64,000 nt of DNA from Pseudolabrys sp. (GCA_029980465.1 JARYIJ010000001.1:248001-312000); one strand, 5' to 3'. Positions 43,264-53,363 are shown, numbered from the stretch's first letter. Notes: generated from the letters alone by a model not told the origin. Made by a program: numbers and translations.

Positions 43264-43971
43264 CTAACCATCCAATTCCGGATAATGCCGGAAGATGCCG
43301 CTCTCGTTGAAGGGAATGCGGCGTTCGGACTCGAGATAGCGCCTGATGTTCGGCCGCGCGGCGACGCGGTCATGCACCTCGACAAGACGCGGCACCTTCT
43401 TCTCGATGCGCGTCATCGCCTTCGGGAACGCGTAGCGCAAGCCGGCGACGAGCTGGAACATCGACAGGTCGGCATAAGTGAGCCGCCGCCCGGTCAGGAA
43501 CGGACCGCCGGATGTCCGGATCACTGTCTCGAAATAACCGAGATATTTCGGCACCCGCTCCTCGATATAGTGCCCGGTGAAGCGCTTCGCCTCCGGCTTC
43601 TGATCCTCGTAATAGAGGCTCGACGCGATCGGATGATGGGTGTCGTGGATCTCCTTGACGAAGTCGGTGACCGTCAACTGGAGCTGATGCACCCACAGCC
43701 GCCCGGCCTCGGGCTTCGGCGCGAGGCCATGGCGCGGCCCGAGATAGAGCAGGATATTGGCGACCTGCGCGATGACGAGCTTGCCGGCCTTGAGGAACGG
43801 CGGCGCGAAGGGCGGCGTCTTCACGCCCTCGCCCGCCATCATCCGCATCATCGCGCCGGTGCCGCGCTCGCGCGCGGCATCAACATAATTCGCGCCGGCC
43901 TCTTCCAGCGCCAACCGCACGAATTCGCCGCGGCCCTGAATGCCGGGCCAGTAATAGAGTTCGTAACGCAT
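43264..43971 (-). CDS. Glutathione S-transferase
   Basis: A 235-residue GST. The N-terminal thioredoxin-like domain starts MRYELYYWPGIQGRGEFVRL with the catalytic Tyr/Arg region, has PPFAPPFLKAGKLVIAQVAN (cis-Pro and the Gln-Val glutathione contact), and is followed by an all-helical C-terminal domain (GPFLTGRRLTYADLSMFQL, the N-capping motif). Start 43971 is chosen over an in-frame upstream start that adds 13 residues. The type resembles sigma/S-crystallin-like GSTs. Substrate unknown. Confidence 0.88.
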   Translation of the reverse strand: MRYELYYWPGIQGRGEFVRLALEEAGANYVDAARERGTGAMMRMMAGEGVKTPPFAPPFLKAGKLVIAQVANILLYLGPRHGLAPKPEAGRLWVHQLQLTVTDFVKEIHDTHHPIASSLYYEDQKPEAKRFTGHYIEERVPKYLGYFETVIRTSGGPFLTGRRLTYADLSMFQLVAGLRYAFPKAMTRIEKKVPRLVEVHDRVAARPNIRRYLESERRIPFNESGIFRHYPELDG

Positions 43972-44052
43972 GGCTGGACCCGCGAGTTGCCAGAGCGCCA
44001 ACTCAAGCAACCGGCGGGGCCGGCGGCAAGTTCAAAACGGGGCCCGGAAAAG

Positions 44053-45351
44053 TCAGCCCGCCTGGATCAGGCGGACCGGCGCCTCGGTCGAGGACGCGCT
44101 GCGCTCGCCGACGGTGCAGTTTCGTCCAGCCGCCTTGGCCTCATAGAGGCGGCGGTCGGCGACCGCGAATACCGCGTCGTAGTCCGGCGCGTCATGGGCG
44201 CGGCTGGCGATGCCGATGCTGACCGTGACGCTGCCGGTGTTATTGTCGACATCGGCGGCGATGCGCCGGCGGATGCGCTCACCCAGCGCCAGCGCCTGTT
44301 CCGGCGAGATGCCCTCGGCGATGACGACGAACTCCTCGCCGCCGAACCGGAACAGCAAGTCGTTGGAGCGGATTGCCGCGCCGATGTTGCGGCAGATGCG
44401 CTTGAGCGCAACGTCGCCGGCGGCGTGGCCGAAACGGTCGTTGAAGTCCTTGAAATGATCGACGTCGACCAGCAGCAGGCTGATCGGGCGATCCTGCGCT
44501 GTCGCCTGCTCGATCGCCTCGCGGCCGCGGCTCTCGAGAAAGCCGCGGTCGAGCGCGCCGGTCAGCGCGTCGACCCCGGTGCGCGCCAGCAGATCCTCGT
44601 AGCGTTCGCGATAGGTCAGCGTCTCGAACACGTCGGCGAGATGTGGCACGTGCCGGCGATCGGCGCTCGGCTCCCAGTACCGCAGATAGGCCCAGACCAT
44701 CACGCTATAGAGCGCGACAGCGCCCATCTTGGCGATCCAGCCGCCGATCAGCACCGGCCAGCCCGCGCCGGTCAGCACGTGAAGCCCGGCAAAGAAGGCG
44801 AACTGGTCAAACGACATGACGAGCGCGCTAACCAGCGTCACCCGCGCATAGAGGCGGTCGCCGAGCCACGCGCGCGACTGCTCGTAGAGAATGATGATGA
44901 GTAGGCAGTCGAAGTAGAGCACCGCGGTGCCCCACACCATCAGCGAGCCCATCTCGTCGAGGAAGCCGAAATCCGCGGCGCGCCCTTGCGCCAGATCCAC
45001 CACGAAGTGGTGGCGCATCACGAAGGCCAGCGCGAACAGCAGCACGTTGCCGATCAGGAGACCGTAGATCGGCTGCCGCACCACCTTGGCGTCTTCGCGC
45101 ATGTAGAGCAGCAGCAACATCATCAGCTTGCCGGTGAACAGCACCGTCGAGCCTGGCGAGGTGATGATGCCGAACGGCAAATCGACGTAGAGGATGCTGG
45201 CGAGATAGGTCTCGAGGAAGTGCATCACCCCGAGCGCGCAGAAGAACGGGCCGAGGCCGAGCCGGTGGCGGAAGCGCAGCAGCGTGCTGAGCACGGCGAA
45301 ATAGATGACGGCGTCGCCGGCCAGCAGCATCACGTTGGCAAATTCGGACAT
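44053..45351 (-). CDS. Membrane-bound diguanylate cyclase (GGDEF)
   Basis: A 432-residue protein with about seven hydrophobic helices (residues 1-215) and a GGDEF domain (about 265-425). The active-site signature is FRFGGEEFVVIAE. The I-site RSND lies five residues before GGEEF, so product inhibition by c-di-GMP is likely. LLLVDVDHFKDFNDRFGH is the metal-binding strand. The N-terminal membrane part probably senses an unknown signal. A PilZ (c-di-GMP receptor) gene lies 1.5 kb away at 46831. It is transcribed alone. Confidence 0.93.
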   Translation of the reverse strand: MSEFANVMLLAGDAVIYFAVLSTLLRFRHRLGLGPFFCALGVMHFLETYLASILYVDLPFGIITSPGSTVLFTGKLMMLLLLYMREDAKVVRQPIYGLLIGNVLLFALAFVMRHHFVVDLAQGRAADFGFLDEMGSLMVWGTAVLYFDCLLIIILYEQSRAWLGDRLYARVTLVSALVMSFDQFAFFAGLHVLTGAGWPVLIGGWIAKMGAVALYSVMVWAYLRYWEPSADRRHVPHLADVFETLTYRERYEDLLARTGVDALTGALDRGFLESRGREAIEQATAQDRPISLLLVDVDHFKDFNDRFGHAAGDVALKRICRNIGAAIRSNDLLFRFGGEEFVVIAEGISPEQALALGERIRRRIAADVDNNTGSVTVSIGIASRAHDAPDYDAVFAVADRRLYEAKAAGRNCTVGERSASSTEAPVRLIQAG

Positions 45352-45497
45352 TCGGGCCGACCTGCGGCCGGGAATCGGCCTGTCGTGCCGTCATTAAACC
45401 GTCAGCTCGTCGTCAAATCGTTAACAAGGGGTTTTCGCGGCATTAAAGTTCCGCGCAGTCCCATCAACGAAAACGACGCGCCACTCCGACCAGCCGG

Positions 45498-46154
45498 TCA
45501 GTTCACCGCGAAACAGTAGAACAGGCCGTCGCCTCCCGTACTGCGCAAATCGGCCTGCGAGCAGCCGCCATCCGGACCGCGCGAGGGATGCGACGAGTTC
45601 CACGACTGCGCCGCCTCGGAGTTGTCGAGCCCGTGCCGGTCGATATGGCCGAGCATGGCGGAGCCCTGCGTGCTGCTCGTCCAGTTCTTGCAAGTCCTGT
45701 CCTGCTCGGCCGGGAAGGCGCGGCCGTCCGGCGTCGAGCCGGTCAGCGCGTCGTGGCGATTCGGCTTGTCGCCGAAGCCGTTGATGACGTCGCCTTTCTC
45801 GGACAGCGCCGTCTGCTTGGTGAGATTGTTGCTGGCGCTGTGCAGGTCGTCGACGCTTCTGGCAATGACCACGCCTTTGGCATTCTGCCAGGGCCCTTTG
45901 CCGATGCGATCGCGCGCGTTCACCGCGCCGTCACCCTGCGTGCTGAGATAGGCGTGCCATGTGGCGGCCGTGGCCCCCGCCGCCTTGGCGAGCGACTGGC
46001 AATGCGCATCGGCGCCGGCGAGGCCGCCGAGATCGGCGCCCTTGCCGAGGCCGGTACTGGTGACAAAGAATGTCATCGAAGCCTGCTGCGCCATGACACC
46101 CGCTCCGGGCGCAAGCATCGCGGCCGCCAGCGCCAGCACTGTGCGCTTGAACAT
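45498..46154 (-). CDS. Secreted lectin-like protein (endostatin/DUF1554-like fold)
   Basis: A 218-residue exported protein. A signal peptide (to AGVMAQQ, residue ~23) is followed by a domain with MTFFVTSTGLGKGADLGGLA, ADAHCQSLAKAAGA, TWHAYLSTQG and RIGKGPWQNAKG. This matches the collagen XV/endostatin or C-type-lectin-like domains annotated in Rhizobiales exported proteins. Cysteine pairs (DRTCKNW and GGCSQAD, FYCFAVN) are likely disulfides. ATG 46154 is the start. Partner or ligand unknown. Confidence 0.75.
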   Translation of the reverse strand: MFKRTVLALAAAMLAPGAGVMAQQASMTFFVTSTGLGKGADLGGLAGADAHCQSLAKAAGATAATWHAYLSTQGDGAVNARDRIGKGPWQNAKGVVIARSVDDLHSASNNLTKQTALSEKGDVINGFGDKPNRHDALTGSTPDGRAFPAEQDRTCKNWTSSTQGSAMLGHIDRHGLDNSEAAQSWNSSHPSRGPDGGCSQADLRSTGGDGLFYCFAVN

Positions 46155-46263
46155 AGGTGACGTCTCCCCTTTGCGGCGGCATGATTGCCGCGGCTGATTG
46201 CGAGACTCTAACCCGCAGCCTCGCGTATTATTCCTGTGGCGTGATGCCGTCATCCGGCGGCAA

Positions 46264-46290
46264 CAAAAAACCCGGCGTCGCCGCCGGGTT
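46264..46290 (-). terminator. Rho-independent terminator of the second cold-shock gene
   Basis: CCCGGCG (46271-46277) pairs with CGCCGGG (46282-46288); on the minus strand the stem is followed by TTTTTTG (46270-46264). Confidence 0.85.
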
Positions 46291-46315
46291 TCGTTGCAAT
46301 TCCGCACGCGGCCGA

Positions 46316-46519
46316 TCAGGCCGACTGGATATTGCCCGCGGCCTGCTTGCCGCGCTCGGTGATGATGTCGTAGCTGACTTTCTGGCCTTCCATCAGGCTG
46401 CGCATGCCGGCGCGCTCGACGGCGCTGATATGAACGAACACGTCCTTGGACCCATCGTCCGGACGAATGAAGCCGTAGCCTTTTTGAGTATTGAAGAACT
46501 TCACAGTACCGATAGCCAT
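46316..46519 (-). CDS. Cold-shock domain protein (CspA family)
   Basis: A 67-residue single-domain cold-shock protein. RNP1 KGYGFI and RNP2 VFVHIS are present, with the start [26 protein letters not shown] precedes ATG 46519; an ATG five codons upstream is less likely. A terminator follows within 50 bases. A close paralogue is at 30910-31119. The spacer 46520-46787 has no gene. Confidence 0.95.
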   Translation of the reverse strand: MAIGTVKFFNTQKGYGFIRPDDGSKDVFVHISAVERAGMRSLMEGQKVSYDIITERGKQAAGNIQSA

Positions 46520-46787
46520 CGGTTTTCCTTTCACGCTTCTGTTGGACGCCCCTCGCTCTCAGGGACGGCAACTGTCTCAGTTTTGGGGATTTCACTTGAG
46601 CGCAGCCCAAAACCGGGAGCGTGGCAGCAAGTTAAGGCCGAAAACCAGGTTGCGACCGGCCAGATAGCCAAAAACCGCAAAAACGTCAATGGTTACGGGG
46701 ATATCACGGCCGCAATGGCCCTCATCGGCTTCAGTAATTGGTAATGAGCGGTCACTAATATCCCAACAAAACCGCACAATGCAGAAC

Positions 46788-46815
46788 TTAACCCCCGGCA
46801 GACATTAACCCCCGG
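46788..46815 (+). promoter_or_regulatory. Direct repeat upstream of the PilZ gene
   Basis: TTAACCCCCGG occurs at 46788-46798 and 46805-46815, 17 bases apart, ending 15 bases before the ATG of the PilZ gene. It may be a binding site for a dimeric regulator. Confidence 0.4.
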
Positions 46816-46830
46816 TCAACTTCCTTTCCC

Positions 46831-47253
46831 ATGTCACACGAACAACGAAAGAAGACCCGGCGGCAGATGAAATACAACGCCTGGTTCGGAACGGAAGACG
46901 GTGGGCTGCAGGGCTGCGTCGTCGTCGATATCTCGGAGACCGGTGCACGCCTGCGTGCCGAGAACGCCGACGCCGTTCCGGTCGACTTTGTTCTGCTGCT
47001 GTCCAAGCGCGGCGCGCCTCGGCGCTATTGCCATGTCGTCTGGCGCGGCCACGATCAGATCGGCGTCGAGTTTGAAAACCCGAAAGGCATCAGGCCGCAG
47101 GATTTCAAGGTGCCGAGCATCATCCCCGACGATGACGGAAACGCGGAGGACAGCGGCGAGACGGGAACCGACTCGGTCGTCGAAGCCGCCGCTCCGACTG
47201 ACGCTCCTACCGACGCTCCTGCCGACGCCGACGCGGCTGCCGAACCGGCCTGA
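46831..47253 (+). CDS. PilZ-domain c-di-GMP-binding protein
   Basis: A 140-residue PilZ protein. The c-di-GMP motifs are RKKTRRQMKYNAWF (RxxxR) and VVDISETGARLRA (D/NxSxxG). The domain ends about residue 95. A low-complexity tail of Asp/Thr/Ala/Pro repeats (DAPTDAPADADAAAEPA) follows. It is a probable receptor for the diguanylate cyclase at 44053 or other cyclases. No enzymatic domain is attached. Expressed alone. Confidence 0.9.
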   Translation: MSHEQRKKTRRQMKYNAWFGTEDGGLQGCVVVDISETGARLRAENADAVPVDFVLLLSKRGAPRRYCHVVWRGHDQIGVEFENPKGIRPQDFKVPSIIPDDDGNAEDSGETGTDSVVEAAAPTDAPTDAPADADAAAEPA

Positions 47254-47382
47254 CGGGTTTCTTCGCCAATAAAACGCCTTTGCATCTTCACCGCGCCGCC
47301 ACAGGCGCAGTGGAACGTTCGTCTTTGCCGCCGATTGGTCCGACGTTCGCATCGCCAATCCAGCGAACAGCGGAGGTCAATC

Positions 47383-47691
47383 ATGGTGATCAACAAGAAG
47401 GCCATTCTTTCTATCGTCGCCGCCGGCGCACTGGCGATCGGCGTAACGGCAGCGCCAAGACCCGCGCATGCGTTCTGGTGGGTCGCGCCAGCGATCGCGG
47501 CCGGCGTTGTCGGCGGCGTCGCAGTCGGCGCGGCCGCCACCAACACAGCCTATGCCGACGGCTACTACGGCCCACCCGCTTACGTACCCGCTCCGGCGGG
47601 AACGGTCTACGTGCAGCCAACCGTCGGCTGCCACTGGGCTCGCGTTCAGGGAGCTGACGGATACTGGCATCGAACGCGCGTCTGTCCGTAG
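47383..47691 (+). CDS. Small exported hypothetical protein
   Basis: A 102-residue secreted protein. The signal peptide (VINKKAILSIVAAGALAIGV, cleavage near AHAF) has GGAGG seven bases before the start at 47383. The mature part is rich in Gly, Ala, Tyr and Pro (YADGYYGPPAYVPAPAGTVY) and ends with a HWARVQGADGYWHRTRVCP segment. Similar small Tyr/Pro-rich exported proteins are common in Rhizobiales. Function unknown. Confidence 0.7.
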   Translation: MVINKKAILSIVAAGALAIGVTAAPRPAHAFWWVAPAIAAGVVGGVAVGAAATNTAYADGYYGPPAYVPAPAGTVYVQPTVGCHWARVQGADGYWHRTRVCP

Positions 47692-47701
47692 CGCCAGCCG
47701 G

Positions 47702-47732
47702 CGAACGCCGCGGCACAGAGCCGCGGCGTTCG
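47702..47732. terminator. Bidirectional terminator-like stem
   Basis: CGAACGCCGCGGC (47702-47714) and GCCGCGGCGTTCG (47720-47732) form a perfect 13-bp stem with a 5-base loop between the 3' ends of the small exported gene and cckA. Confidence 0.7.
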
Positions 47733-47736
47733 GCGT

Positions 47737-50307
47737 CTATGACGCCATCGCCTGTTTCACGGCGGCGACGAGTTGCTTGAGCGTGAACGGCTTGGCGAGA
47801 AAGTCCGGCATCTTGCCTTCCGGCACGCTCTTGGCGAACGCGTCTTCGGCGTAGCCCGACACGAAGATGAACTTGATGCGCGGATCGCGCCGCCGCAGTT
47901 CCTTGAGCAGCGCAGGACCGTCCATCTCGGGCATCACGACATCCGATACGACGAGATCGATGCCGCCGCCGTGTTCATCCATCAGCGCGACGGCTTCGAC
48001 GCCGTTGGCCGCCTCGAGCACGGTATAGCCGCGCGACGCCAGACCGCGCGCATTCAAGGCGCGAAGCCCATCTTCGTCCTCGACCAGCAGGATGGTGCCA
48101 TGGCCGGTAAGATCGGCATTGGCCGCGCGCGCGGCCTCCTCCGCCGCCGAGAGCGCGTTGGCGATGGCCGGCGCTTCCGCGCTCGACAGATGCCGGACCG
48201 GCTGCTCGCCCGGAACGTAACGCGGCAGGAAGATACGGAACGTGGTGCGGCCGGGCTCCGAGTCCGCATAGATGAAGCCGCCGGTCTGCTTGACGATGCC
48301 ATAGACGGTCGAGAGGCCGAGACCCGTTCCCTTGCCGACCTCCTTGGTCGAGAAGAACGGCTCGAAAATCTTGTCGATGATGGTGTCCGGGATTCCCGTT
48401 CCGCTGTCGGTCACTTCGAGCAGCACGTAGTCGGCCTGCGGCATGCCCTTGTAGGCGTATTTCACGCTGTCGCCGGCGCCGACATTGGCCGTGCGCAGGC
48501 TGAGCCGCCCGCCATCGGGCATCGCGTCGCGCGCGTTAACGGCAAGATTGACGACCACCTGCTCGAACTGGGACAGGTCGGCCAGCACCGGCCACAGATC
48601 GCGGCCGTGCTGGACGTCGAGCGTCACCTTCTCGCCGATCAGCCGCTTCAGCAGCATGCCGATGTCGGACAGCGTCTCGGTCAGGTCGAGCACCTGCGGC
48701 CGCAGCGTCTGCTTGCGCGAGAACGCCAGGAGCTGGCGCACCAGCGCCGCCGCCCGGTTGGCGTTCTGCTTGATTTGCATGATGTCCTGGAACGACGGAT
48801 CGGTCGGCTTGTGCGCGTTGAGCAGGAAGTCGGTCGCCATCATGATGGCGGAGAGCACGTTGTTGAAATCGTGGGCGATGCCGCCGGCGAGCTGGCCGAC
48901 CGATTCCATCTTCTGCTGCTGGTTGATCCGCGTCTCGAGCGCACGCTGCGTCGTCGTCTCGAGCACGTAGACGATCGCCGCCTCGCCGTCGCCCTCCTCG
49001 ACCGCGAGCGCGAAAAAGGTCGCCCAGCGTTCTCCCGCTCCGGCGAGCGCGGCCTCGACCGGCGCGATGTCGCTCTGCCCTTCGGCGGCCTTGCGGATCG
49101 CGCCTTCGAGCGCGGCGCGATTGGCTTCGGCGACGACGCCGAGGATGGAGCGATGCTCTCCGAGCTGGCCGGCGAACATGCTGGCGAAGCGCGGATTCTC
49201 CCGCGCGACACGGCCGGTCTTGTCGACGGTGGCAATCGCCATCGGCGTGTTGTGGAAGAACCGCATGAACCGGACATCGACGTCCCGCTGCGTCGACGCG
49301 CCGCTCTCGTCGCGACTGTGCAGCAGCACCAAGGTGCGCGAGGCGCCCGGCTCGCCATCGGCGCCGTAGGCGACCTTGTGAACGAGACGCACCGGCACCG
49401 GCTTGCCGGTCCGCGTCTTGAGATCGAGGTCGATCCGGTCGGTCTTGACCTCGCCCGGCCCGGCGGCACGCGAAGTGAGCAGCGCGGCGCCGTCGCCGGC
49501 CACGATGTCGTCGATCGTCAATCCGCCTGAGCCGACGCTGGCGAGGTCATAGTCGAGCCAGCCGGCCAGCGTGGCGTTGAGGTAAACCACCGCGCCGCTC
49601 GCATCGACGGAGAAGAAGCCGGCCGGCGCGTGGTCGAGATAATCGACGGCGTGCTGCAATTCCTGGAAGACGTTCTCGTGCCGCTCGCGCTCGCGGCTGA
49701 TGTCGGCGACGGACCACACGGTGTCCCTGGCGTGCCTGCCTTCGCCGCCGAGCGGACGGACCCGCAGCCGCAGCCAGCGGCCGATCTCGCCGGCCGCGCC
49801 GCCGACGCGGACTTCCTCCTGCAGCCGCTTGCCCTCGCGCGCCGCGTTGAGCAGCCGGTAGATCGCCTCGGACACGTCGGGATTGCCGATGAAGGCGCGC
49901 TCGATCGGGCGCACATCGTTGGCGTCGGACGTGCCGGTCAGATCGAGATAGGCGCTGTTGGCGTAGATGACGCGGCCGCCAGGCTCCGTGACGACGATCG
50001 CGTCGGCCGCGTTGTCGGCGATGGCCCTGATGATGGCGTTGCCGCTCTCGCGCACGCCGATGCGGAGAATCCCCGAGGCCAGCGCGAACAGGCAAAACGT
50101 CCCGACCGTCGCGAGCACGGCGAGAAGCACAAAGACGTAGCGCTCCGACTGGTCCTTGCCGAGATAGAACAGGCCCGCCGCCGCGGCGACCAGGATGACG
50201 GCGACCGTCAGCACCCAGCCGACGCCGCCGGCCCGCGCGGCCTGGTCGGTCCGGTCGAAGACCGGCCGCTCCTCGCCGCGTTCGGGATCGTGGTGCGATG
50301 CTGTCAT
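47737..50307 (-). CDS. cckA: Cell-cycle hybrid histidine kinase CckA
   Basis: An 856-residue membrane hybrid kinase that phosphorylates CtrA through ChpT. Two helices (about 28-80) are followed by PAS-type regions (about 90-460). The phosphoacceptor His is in [15 protein letters not shown] near residue 479. The ATPase domain ([47 protein letters not shown]) covers about 560-705. The receiver domain (about 735-850) has [14 protein letters not shown], the phosphorylated Asp in [11 protein letters not shown], and the Lys in FLAKPFT. It lies next to the flagellar export genes. CtrA-like boxes occur several times in the same cluster. Confidence 0.95.
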   Translation of the reverse strand: MTASHHDPERGEERPVFDRTDQAARAGGVGWVLTVAVILVAAAAGLFYLGKDQSERYVFVLLAVLATVGTFCLFALASGILRIGVRESGNAIIRAIADNAADAIVVTEPGGRVIYANSAYLDLTGTSDANDVRPIERAFIGNPDVSEAIYRLLNAAREGKRLQEEVRVGGAAGEIGRWLRLRVRPLGGEGRHARDTVWSVADISRERERHENVFQELQHAVDYLDHAPAGFFSVDASGAVVYLNATLAGWLDYDLASVGSGGLTIDDIVAGDGAALLTSRAAGPGEVKTDRIDLDLKTRTGKPVPVRLVHKVAYGADGEPGASRTLVLLHSRDESGASTQRDVDVRFMRFFHNTPMAIATVDKTGRVARENPRFASMFAGQLGEHRSILGVVAEANRAALEGAIRKAAEGQSDIAPVEAALAGAGERWATFFALAVEEGDGEAAIVYVLETTTQRALETRINQQQKMESVGQLAGGIAHDFNNVLSAIMMATDFLLNAHKPTDPSFQDIMQIKQNANRAAALVRQLLAFSRKQTLRPQVLDLTETLSDIGMLLKRLIGEKVTLDVQHGRDLWPVLADLSQFEQVVVNLAVNARDAMPDGGRLSLRTANVGAGDSVKYAYKGMPQADYVLLEVTDSGTGIPDTIIDKIFEPFFSTKEVGKGTGLGLSTVYGIVKQTGGFIYADSEPGRTTFRIFLPRYVPGEQPVRHLSSAEAPAIANALSAAEEAARAANADLTGHGTILLVEDEDGLRALNARGLASRGYTVLEAANGVEAVALMDEHGGGIDLVVSDVVMPEMDGPALLKELRRRDPRIKFIFVSGYAEDAFAKSVPEGKMPDFLAKPFTLKQLVAAVKQAMAS

Positions 50308-50432
50308 CGAGCGGAAAAGGCCGTGCTGCGCGCGATTCGTGGGCTTCTCAGTGCCTCACCCTGCCCGATTGGCGCAAGGGTTTCGAGGCTTTCGGCGCGT
50401 CATCCCCGATTTCGCGTGACATAAAGCGGGTC

Positions 50433-51506
50433 CTACCGCCGCGCCACCGCGCGGCGCAGGCGCATGACGTAGCTGATGACCTCGGCTACGGCCTTGTAGT
50501 GCTCCGCCGCGATCGGCTGGTCGATCTCGACGGTCGCGTGCAGGGCGCGGGCGAGCGGCGGGTTCTCGACCACCGGAACTCGGTGCTCCTCGGCGATCTC
50601 GCGGATCTTGAAGGCGATCGCGTCGACGCCCTTGGCGACGCAGAGCGGCGCGTCCATGCCGCGCTCGTATTGCAGGGCGACCGCGAAGTGGGTCGGGTTG
50701 GTGATGACGACCGTCGCCTTCGGCACCGCGGCCATCATGCGCTTGCGCATGCGGGTGGCCCGGATCTTCTTCATCTTGCCCTTGACGGCCGGATCACCCT
50801 CGCTTTCCTTGAACTCGTCCTTGAGCTCGCGGATCGTCATCTTCTGGCGCTCGTACCACTGGCGGTACTGGAACAGGTAATCGACCGCGGCGACGACCGC
50901 GAGCAGCGCCACGGTCGCGCCGAGAATCTTCAACGCCATCGTGCGCGTCAGCGCCAGGATCGCTTCCGGATCGCTCCACGTGATGCTTTCGAGCCGGTCG
51001 CGCTCGGGCCACAGCAGCGCCGCCATCACCGCGCCAAGCACGATGATTTTCACCAGCCCCTTGGCCAGATTGGCGATCGACTGTTTCGAGAACTGCCGCT
51101 TGGCGCCGGCCAGCGGCGAGATGCGGCTGAGCTTCGGCGCCAGCACCTCGGTGGTCCAGACCAGGCGGTGCTGGATGAGATTGCCGGCGAGCGCCGCAAG
51201 CGCGAGCAGGATAAACGGGATCGCCAAAGTGCCGATCAGCTCAAGGCCGATCTTTTGCGCGAGCCACATCAGCGCGCGGCCCTGCACGTCGATCTGGTAG
51301 GAATTCGCGACAAGCCCGCGCAACGTCGCGGTCAGCGCGTTGCCGACGCCGCCCGAGAACGAGACCAGCACCAGCGTGCCGCCGGCGATGATGAACCAGG
51401 TCGTGACCTCGGTGCTCTTGACGACGTCGCCGCGCTTGAGCGCCTCGTCGAGGCGCTTTTGCGTCGGGTCTTCTGTTCTTTGGCTGTTGTCCTGGTCTTC
51501 GGCCAT
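50433..51506 (-). CDS. flhB: Flagellar export gate protein FlhB
   Basis: A 357-residue FlhB, the substrate-specificity switch of the flagellar type III export apparatus. Four helices lie in the N-terminal half. The self-cleavage motif is VITNPTHFAVALQYE (cut between Asn and Pro, about residue 270), followed by the C-terminal domain with the usual AKGVDAIAFKIREIAEEH and VVENPPLARAL. The gene starts on the last base of the fliR stop (ATG/TGA overlap). Confidence 0.97.
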   Translation of the reverse strand: MAEDQDNSQRTEDPTQKRLDEALKRGDVVKSTEVTTWFIIAGGTLVLVSFSGGVGNALTATLRGLVANSYQIDVQGRALMWLAQKIGLELIGTLAIPFILLALAALAGNLIQHRLVWTTEVLAPKLSRISPLAGAKRQFSKQSIANLAKGLVKIIVLGAVMAALLWPERDRLESITWSDPEAILALTRTMALKILGATVALLAVVAAVDYLFQYRQWYERQKMTIRELKDEFKESEGDPAVKGKMKKIRATRMRKRMMAAVPKATVVITNPTHFAVALQYERGMDAPLCVAKGVDAIAFKIREIAEEHRVPVVENPPLARALHATVEIDQPIAAEHYKAVAEVISYVMRLRRAVARR

Positions 51507-52276
51507 CAGGCGTGCGGCGCCAGTTCGCTCAGGATGTTTTCAACATAGCCGGTGAACAGGCCCATCATCGCGCCGAGCACGATGACGAGCAGCAGAAGGC
51601 CGATCATGATCGTCAGCGGCAGGCCGACGAAAAACACCTGCATCTGCGGCATCAGCCGCGACAGCACGCCGAGGCCGAGATTGAACAGCAGGCCGAACAC
51701 CAGGAACGGCGCCGACAGCTGGATGCCGATCTTGAAGGCCATCGCGATCGTCTGCGTGACGAGGTGCGCCATGTCGCCGACCATCGGCATCTCGCCGGGC
51801 TCGAACAGCGTGTAGCTGTCGTTGAGCGCCTCGATGATCAGAAGATGCAGGTCGGTGGCGAAGATCAGCGTGATGCCGAGCATCGCCAGGAAGTTGCCGA
51901 TCAGCACGCCCTGCTCGTTCTGCGTCGGGTCGACCGCGGTGACGAAGCCGAGGCCGAGCTGCTGCGCGATCACGGTCCCCGCTACCTGCAGGGCCGAGAT
52001 GGCGAGCCGCGCGGTGAGGCCGAGCAGGCCGCCGATGACGATCTCCTCGAACAGCATCTGCAGGACCGGCCCGATCGCCTGCAGGTCGATGTGGTAGGCG
52101 GCGCGATGCAGCGGCAGCAGGATCACGGCCAGCACCAGCGCGATGGACAGGCGCACGCGCGTCGGCATGGTCGCCTCGCCGATGCCCGGCAGCAGCATCA
52201 CCATGGTGCCGACACGCGCGAAGACCAGAAGGAATGCGGCGGCGAGCGCGGGCAGAAATGAGACGTCGATCGTCAT
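51506..52276 (-). CDS. fliR: Flagellar export protein FliR
   Basis: A 256-residue integral membrane protein of the flagellar type III export gate. Helices include FLPALAAAFLLVFARVGTMV, LSIALVLAVILLPL and GLLGLTARLAISALQVAGTV, with the family end IMIGLLLLVIVLGAMMGLFTGYV. It follows fliQ by 39 bases and overlaps the start of flhB by one base. Confidence 0.96.
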   Translation of the reverse strand: MTIDVSFLPALAAAFLLVFARVGTMVMLLPGIGEATMPTRVRLSIALVLAVILLPLHRAAYHIDLQAIGPVLQMLFEEIVIGGLLGLTARLAISALQVAGTVIAQQLGLGFVTAVDPTQNEQGVLIGNFLAMLGITLIFATDLHLLIIEALNDSYTLFEPGEMPMVGDMAHLVTQTIAMAFKIGIQLSAPFLVFGLLFNLGLGVLSRLMPQMQVFFVGLPLTIMIGLLLLVIVLGAMMGLFTGYVENILSELAPHA

Positions 52277-52315
52277 AGGAGACTCGAAGTCGACGGCGCG
52301 GCGCCCCCGCCGCGC

Positions 52316-52585
52316 TCAGGAACCGTGCGTGGCGATGCGGGCGGCGATGCTCAACATTTCGCCGTGCAGCTTTTCCGCCATGAAAGGCAGCGAGATCAGG
52401 AGCGTCACGAAGATGGCGAGGATCTTGGGCACGAACGAGATCGTCATTTCCTGGATCTGCGTCAGCGCCTGCAAAAGCGAGATCGCCACGCCGACCACGA
52501 GGCCGACGATCATCACCGGGCTCGCCACCCAGAGCAGCGTCATGATCGCCTCGCGGGCGATGTCGAGCACTTCCGAGCCGGTCAT
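52316..52585 (-). CDS. fliQ: Flagellar export protein FliQ
   Basis: An 89-residue two-helix protein of the flagellar export gate. VASPVMIVGLVVGVAISLLQ and ALTQIQEMTISFVPKILAI are the family helices and linker. It follows fliE by 17 bases and precedes fliR. Confidence 0.96.
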   Translation of the reverse strand: MTGSEVLDIAREAIMTLLWVASPVMIVGLVVGVAISLLQALTQIQEMTISFVPKILAIFVTLLISLPFMAEKLHGEMLSIAARIATHGS

Positions 52586-52602
52586 CGCTGCGCCTTCCGC
52601 CG

Positions 52603-52908
52603 TCAGATCGGCATCTTGAGGATGTCTTCGTAGGCCGCGATCACCTTGTCGCGGACCGCCACGACCGCGTTGATCGCGGTCTCGGTTTCGGCGACCGAGG
52701 TGACGACGTCGACCATGTTGCCCTGCCCTTTCGCCACGGCGACGCTCTGCATGTCCGACTTCTGGCCGGCGGCCTGCACGGCGTCGAACGCCTGCTTGAG
52801 GATCTGGCTGAAGCTCCCGGTTGTGCTGTCGCCCGGCTGCTTGGCGATTCCGGACGTGATCTTAGCGATGTTGGCATAGGCGCCGGCGGCGGTGAGCGGA
52901 GTGGCCAT
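52603..52908 (-). CDS. fliE: Flagellar hook-basal body protein FliE
   Basis: A 101-residue FliE, the junction protein between the MS ring and the rod. The C-terminal family region VVTSVAETETAINAVVAVRD and KVIAAYEDILKMPI is intact. Followed by fliQ; preceded by flgC with 12 bases between. Confidence 0.94.
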   Translation of the reverse strand: MATPLTAAGAYANIAKITSGIAKQPGDSTTGSFSQILKQAFDAVQAAGQKSDMQSVAVAKGQGNMVDVVTSVAETETAINAVVAVRDKVIAAYEDILKMPI

Positions 52909-52920
52909 GAGCTTTTGTCC

Positions 52921-53331
52921 TCAGGTTTTGAGAATGTCGATGGTGCGCTGGAGCATGCGGCGCGTCGCGGTGATCAGGTTGATGTTCGCTTCGTAGGACC
53001 GCTGCGCCTCGCGCATGTCGGTAAGCTCGACCAGCGCGTTGACGTTCGGGTATTTGACCTCGCCCTTGGAATCGGCCGCCGGATTGCCCGGCTCGTATTT
53101 GAGCCGGAAGTCCGACTTGTCGGTGACGATGCGGCCGACCGAAACCTCGTTGACGCCGAGCTGCCGGTCGAACTCGCTCTTGAACGTCACCATTTTGCGC
53201 CGGTAGGGATCGCCGCCCGGCTTGGTCGCCGTCGAATCCGCGTTGGCGATATTCTGCGAGATCACACGCATGCGGCTCGCTTGCGCCCGCAGGCCGGACG
53301 CGGCGATCGCCATCGTTTTCATGAAGTCCAT
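52921..53331 (-). CDS. flgC: Flagellar basal-body rod protein FlgC
   Basis: A 136-residue proximal rod protein. The N-terminal rod motif is SGLRAQASRMRVISQNIANA and the C-terminal one EANINLITATRRMLQRTID. It follows flgB by 32 bases and precedes fliE. Confidence 0.96.
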   Translation of the reverse strand: MDFMKTMAIAASGLRAQASRMRVISQNIANADSTATKPGGDPYRRKMVTFKSEFDRQLGVNEVSVGRIVTDKSDFRLKYEPGNPAADSKGEVKYPNVNALVELTDMREAQRSYEANINLITATRRMLQRTIDILKT

Positions 53332-53363
53332 GACGCCTTTGCCTCTTTATATGACCGCCGGCG

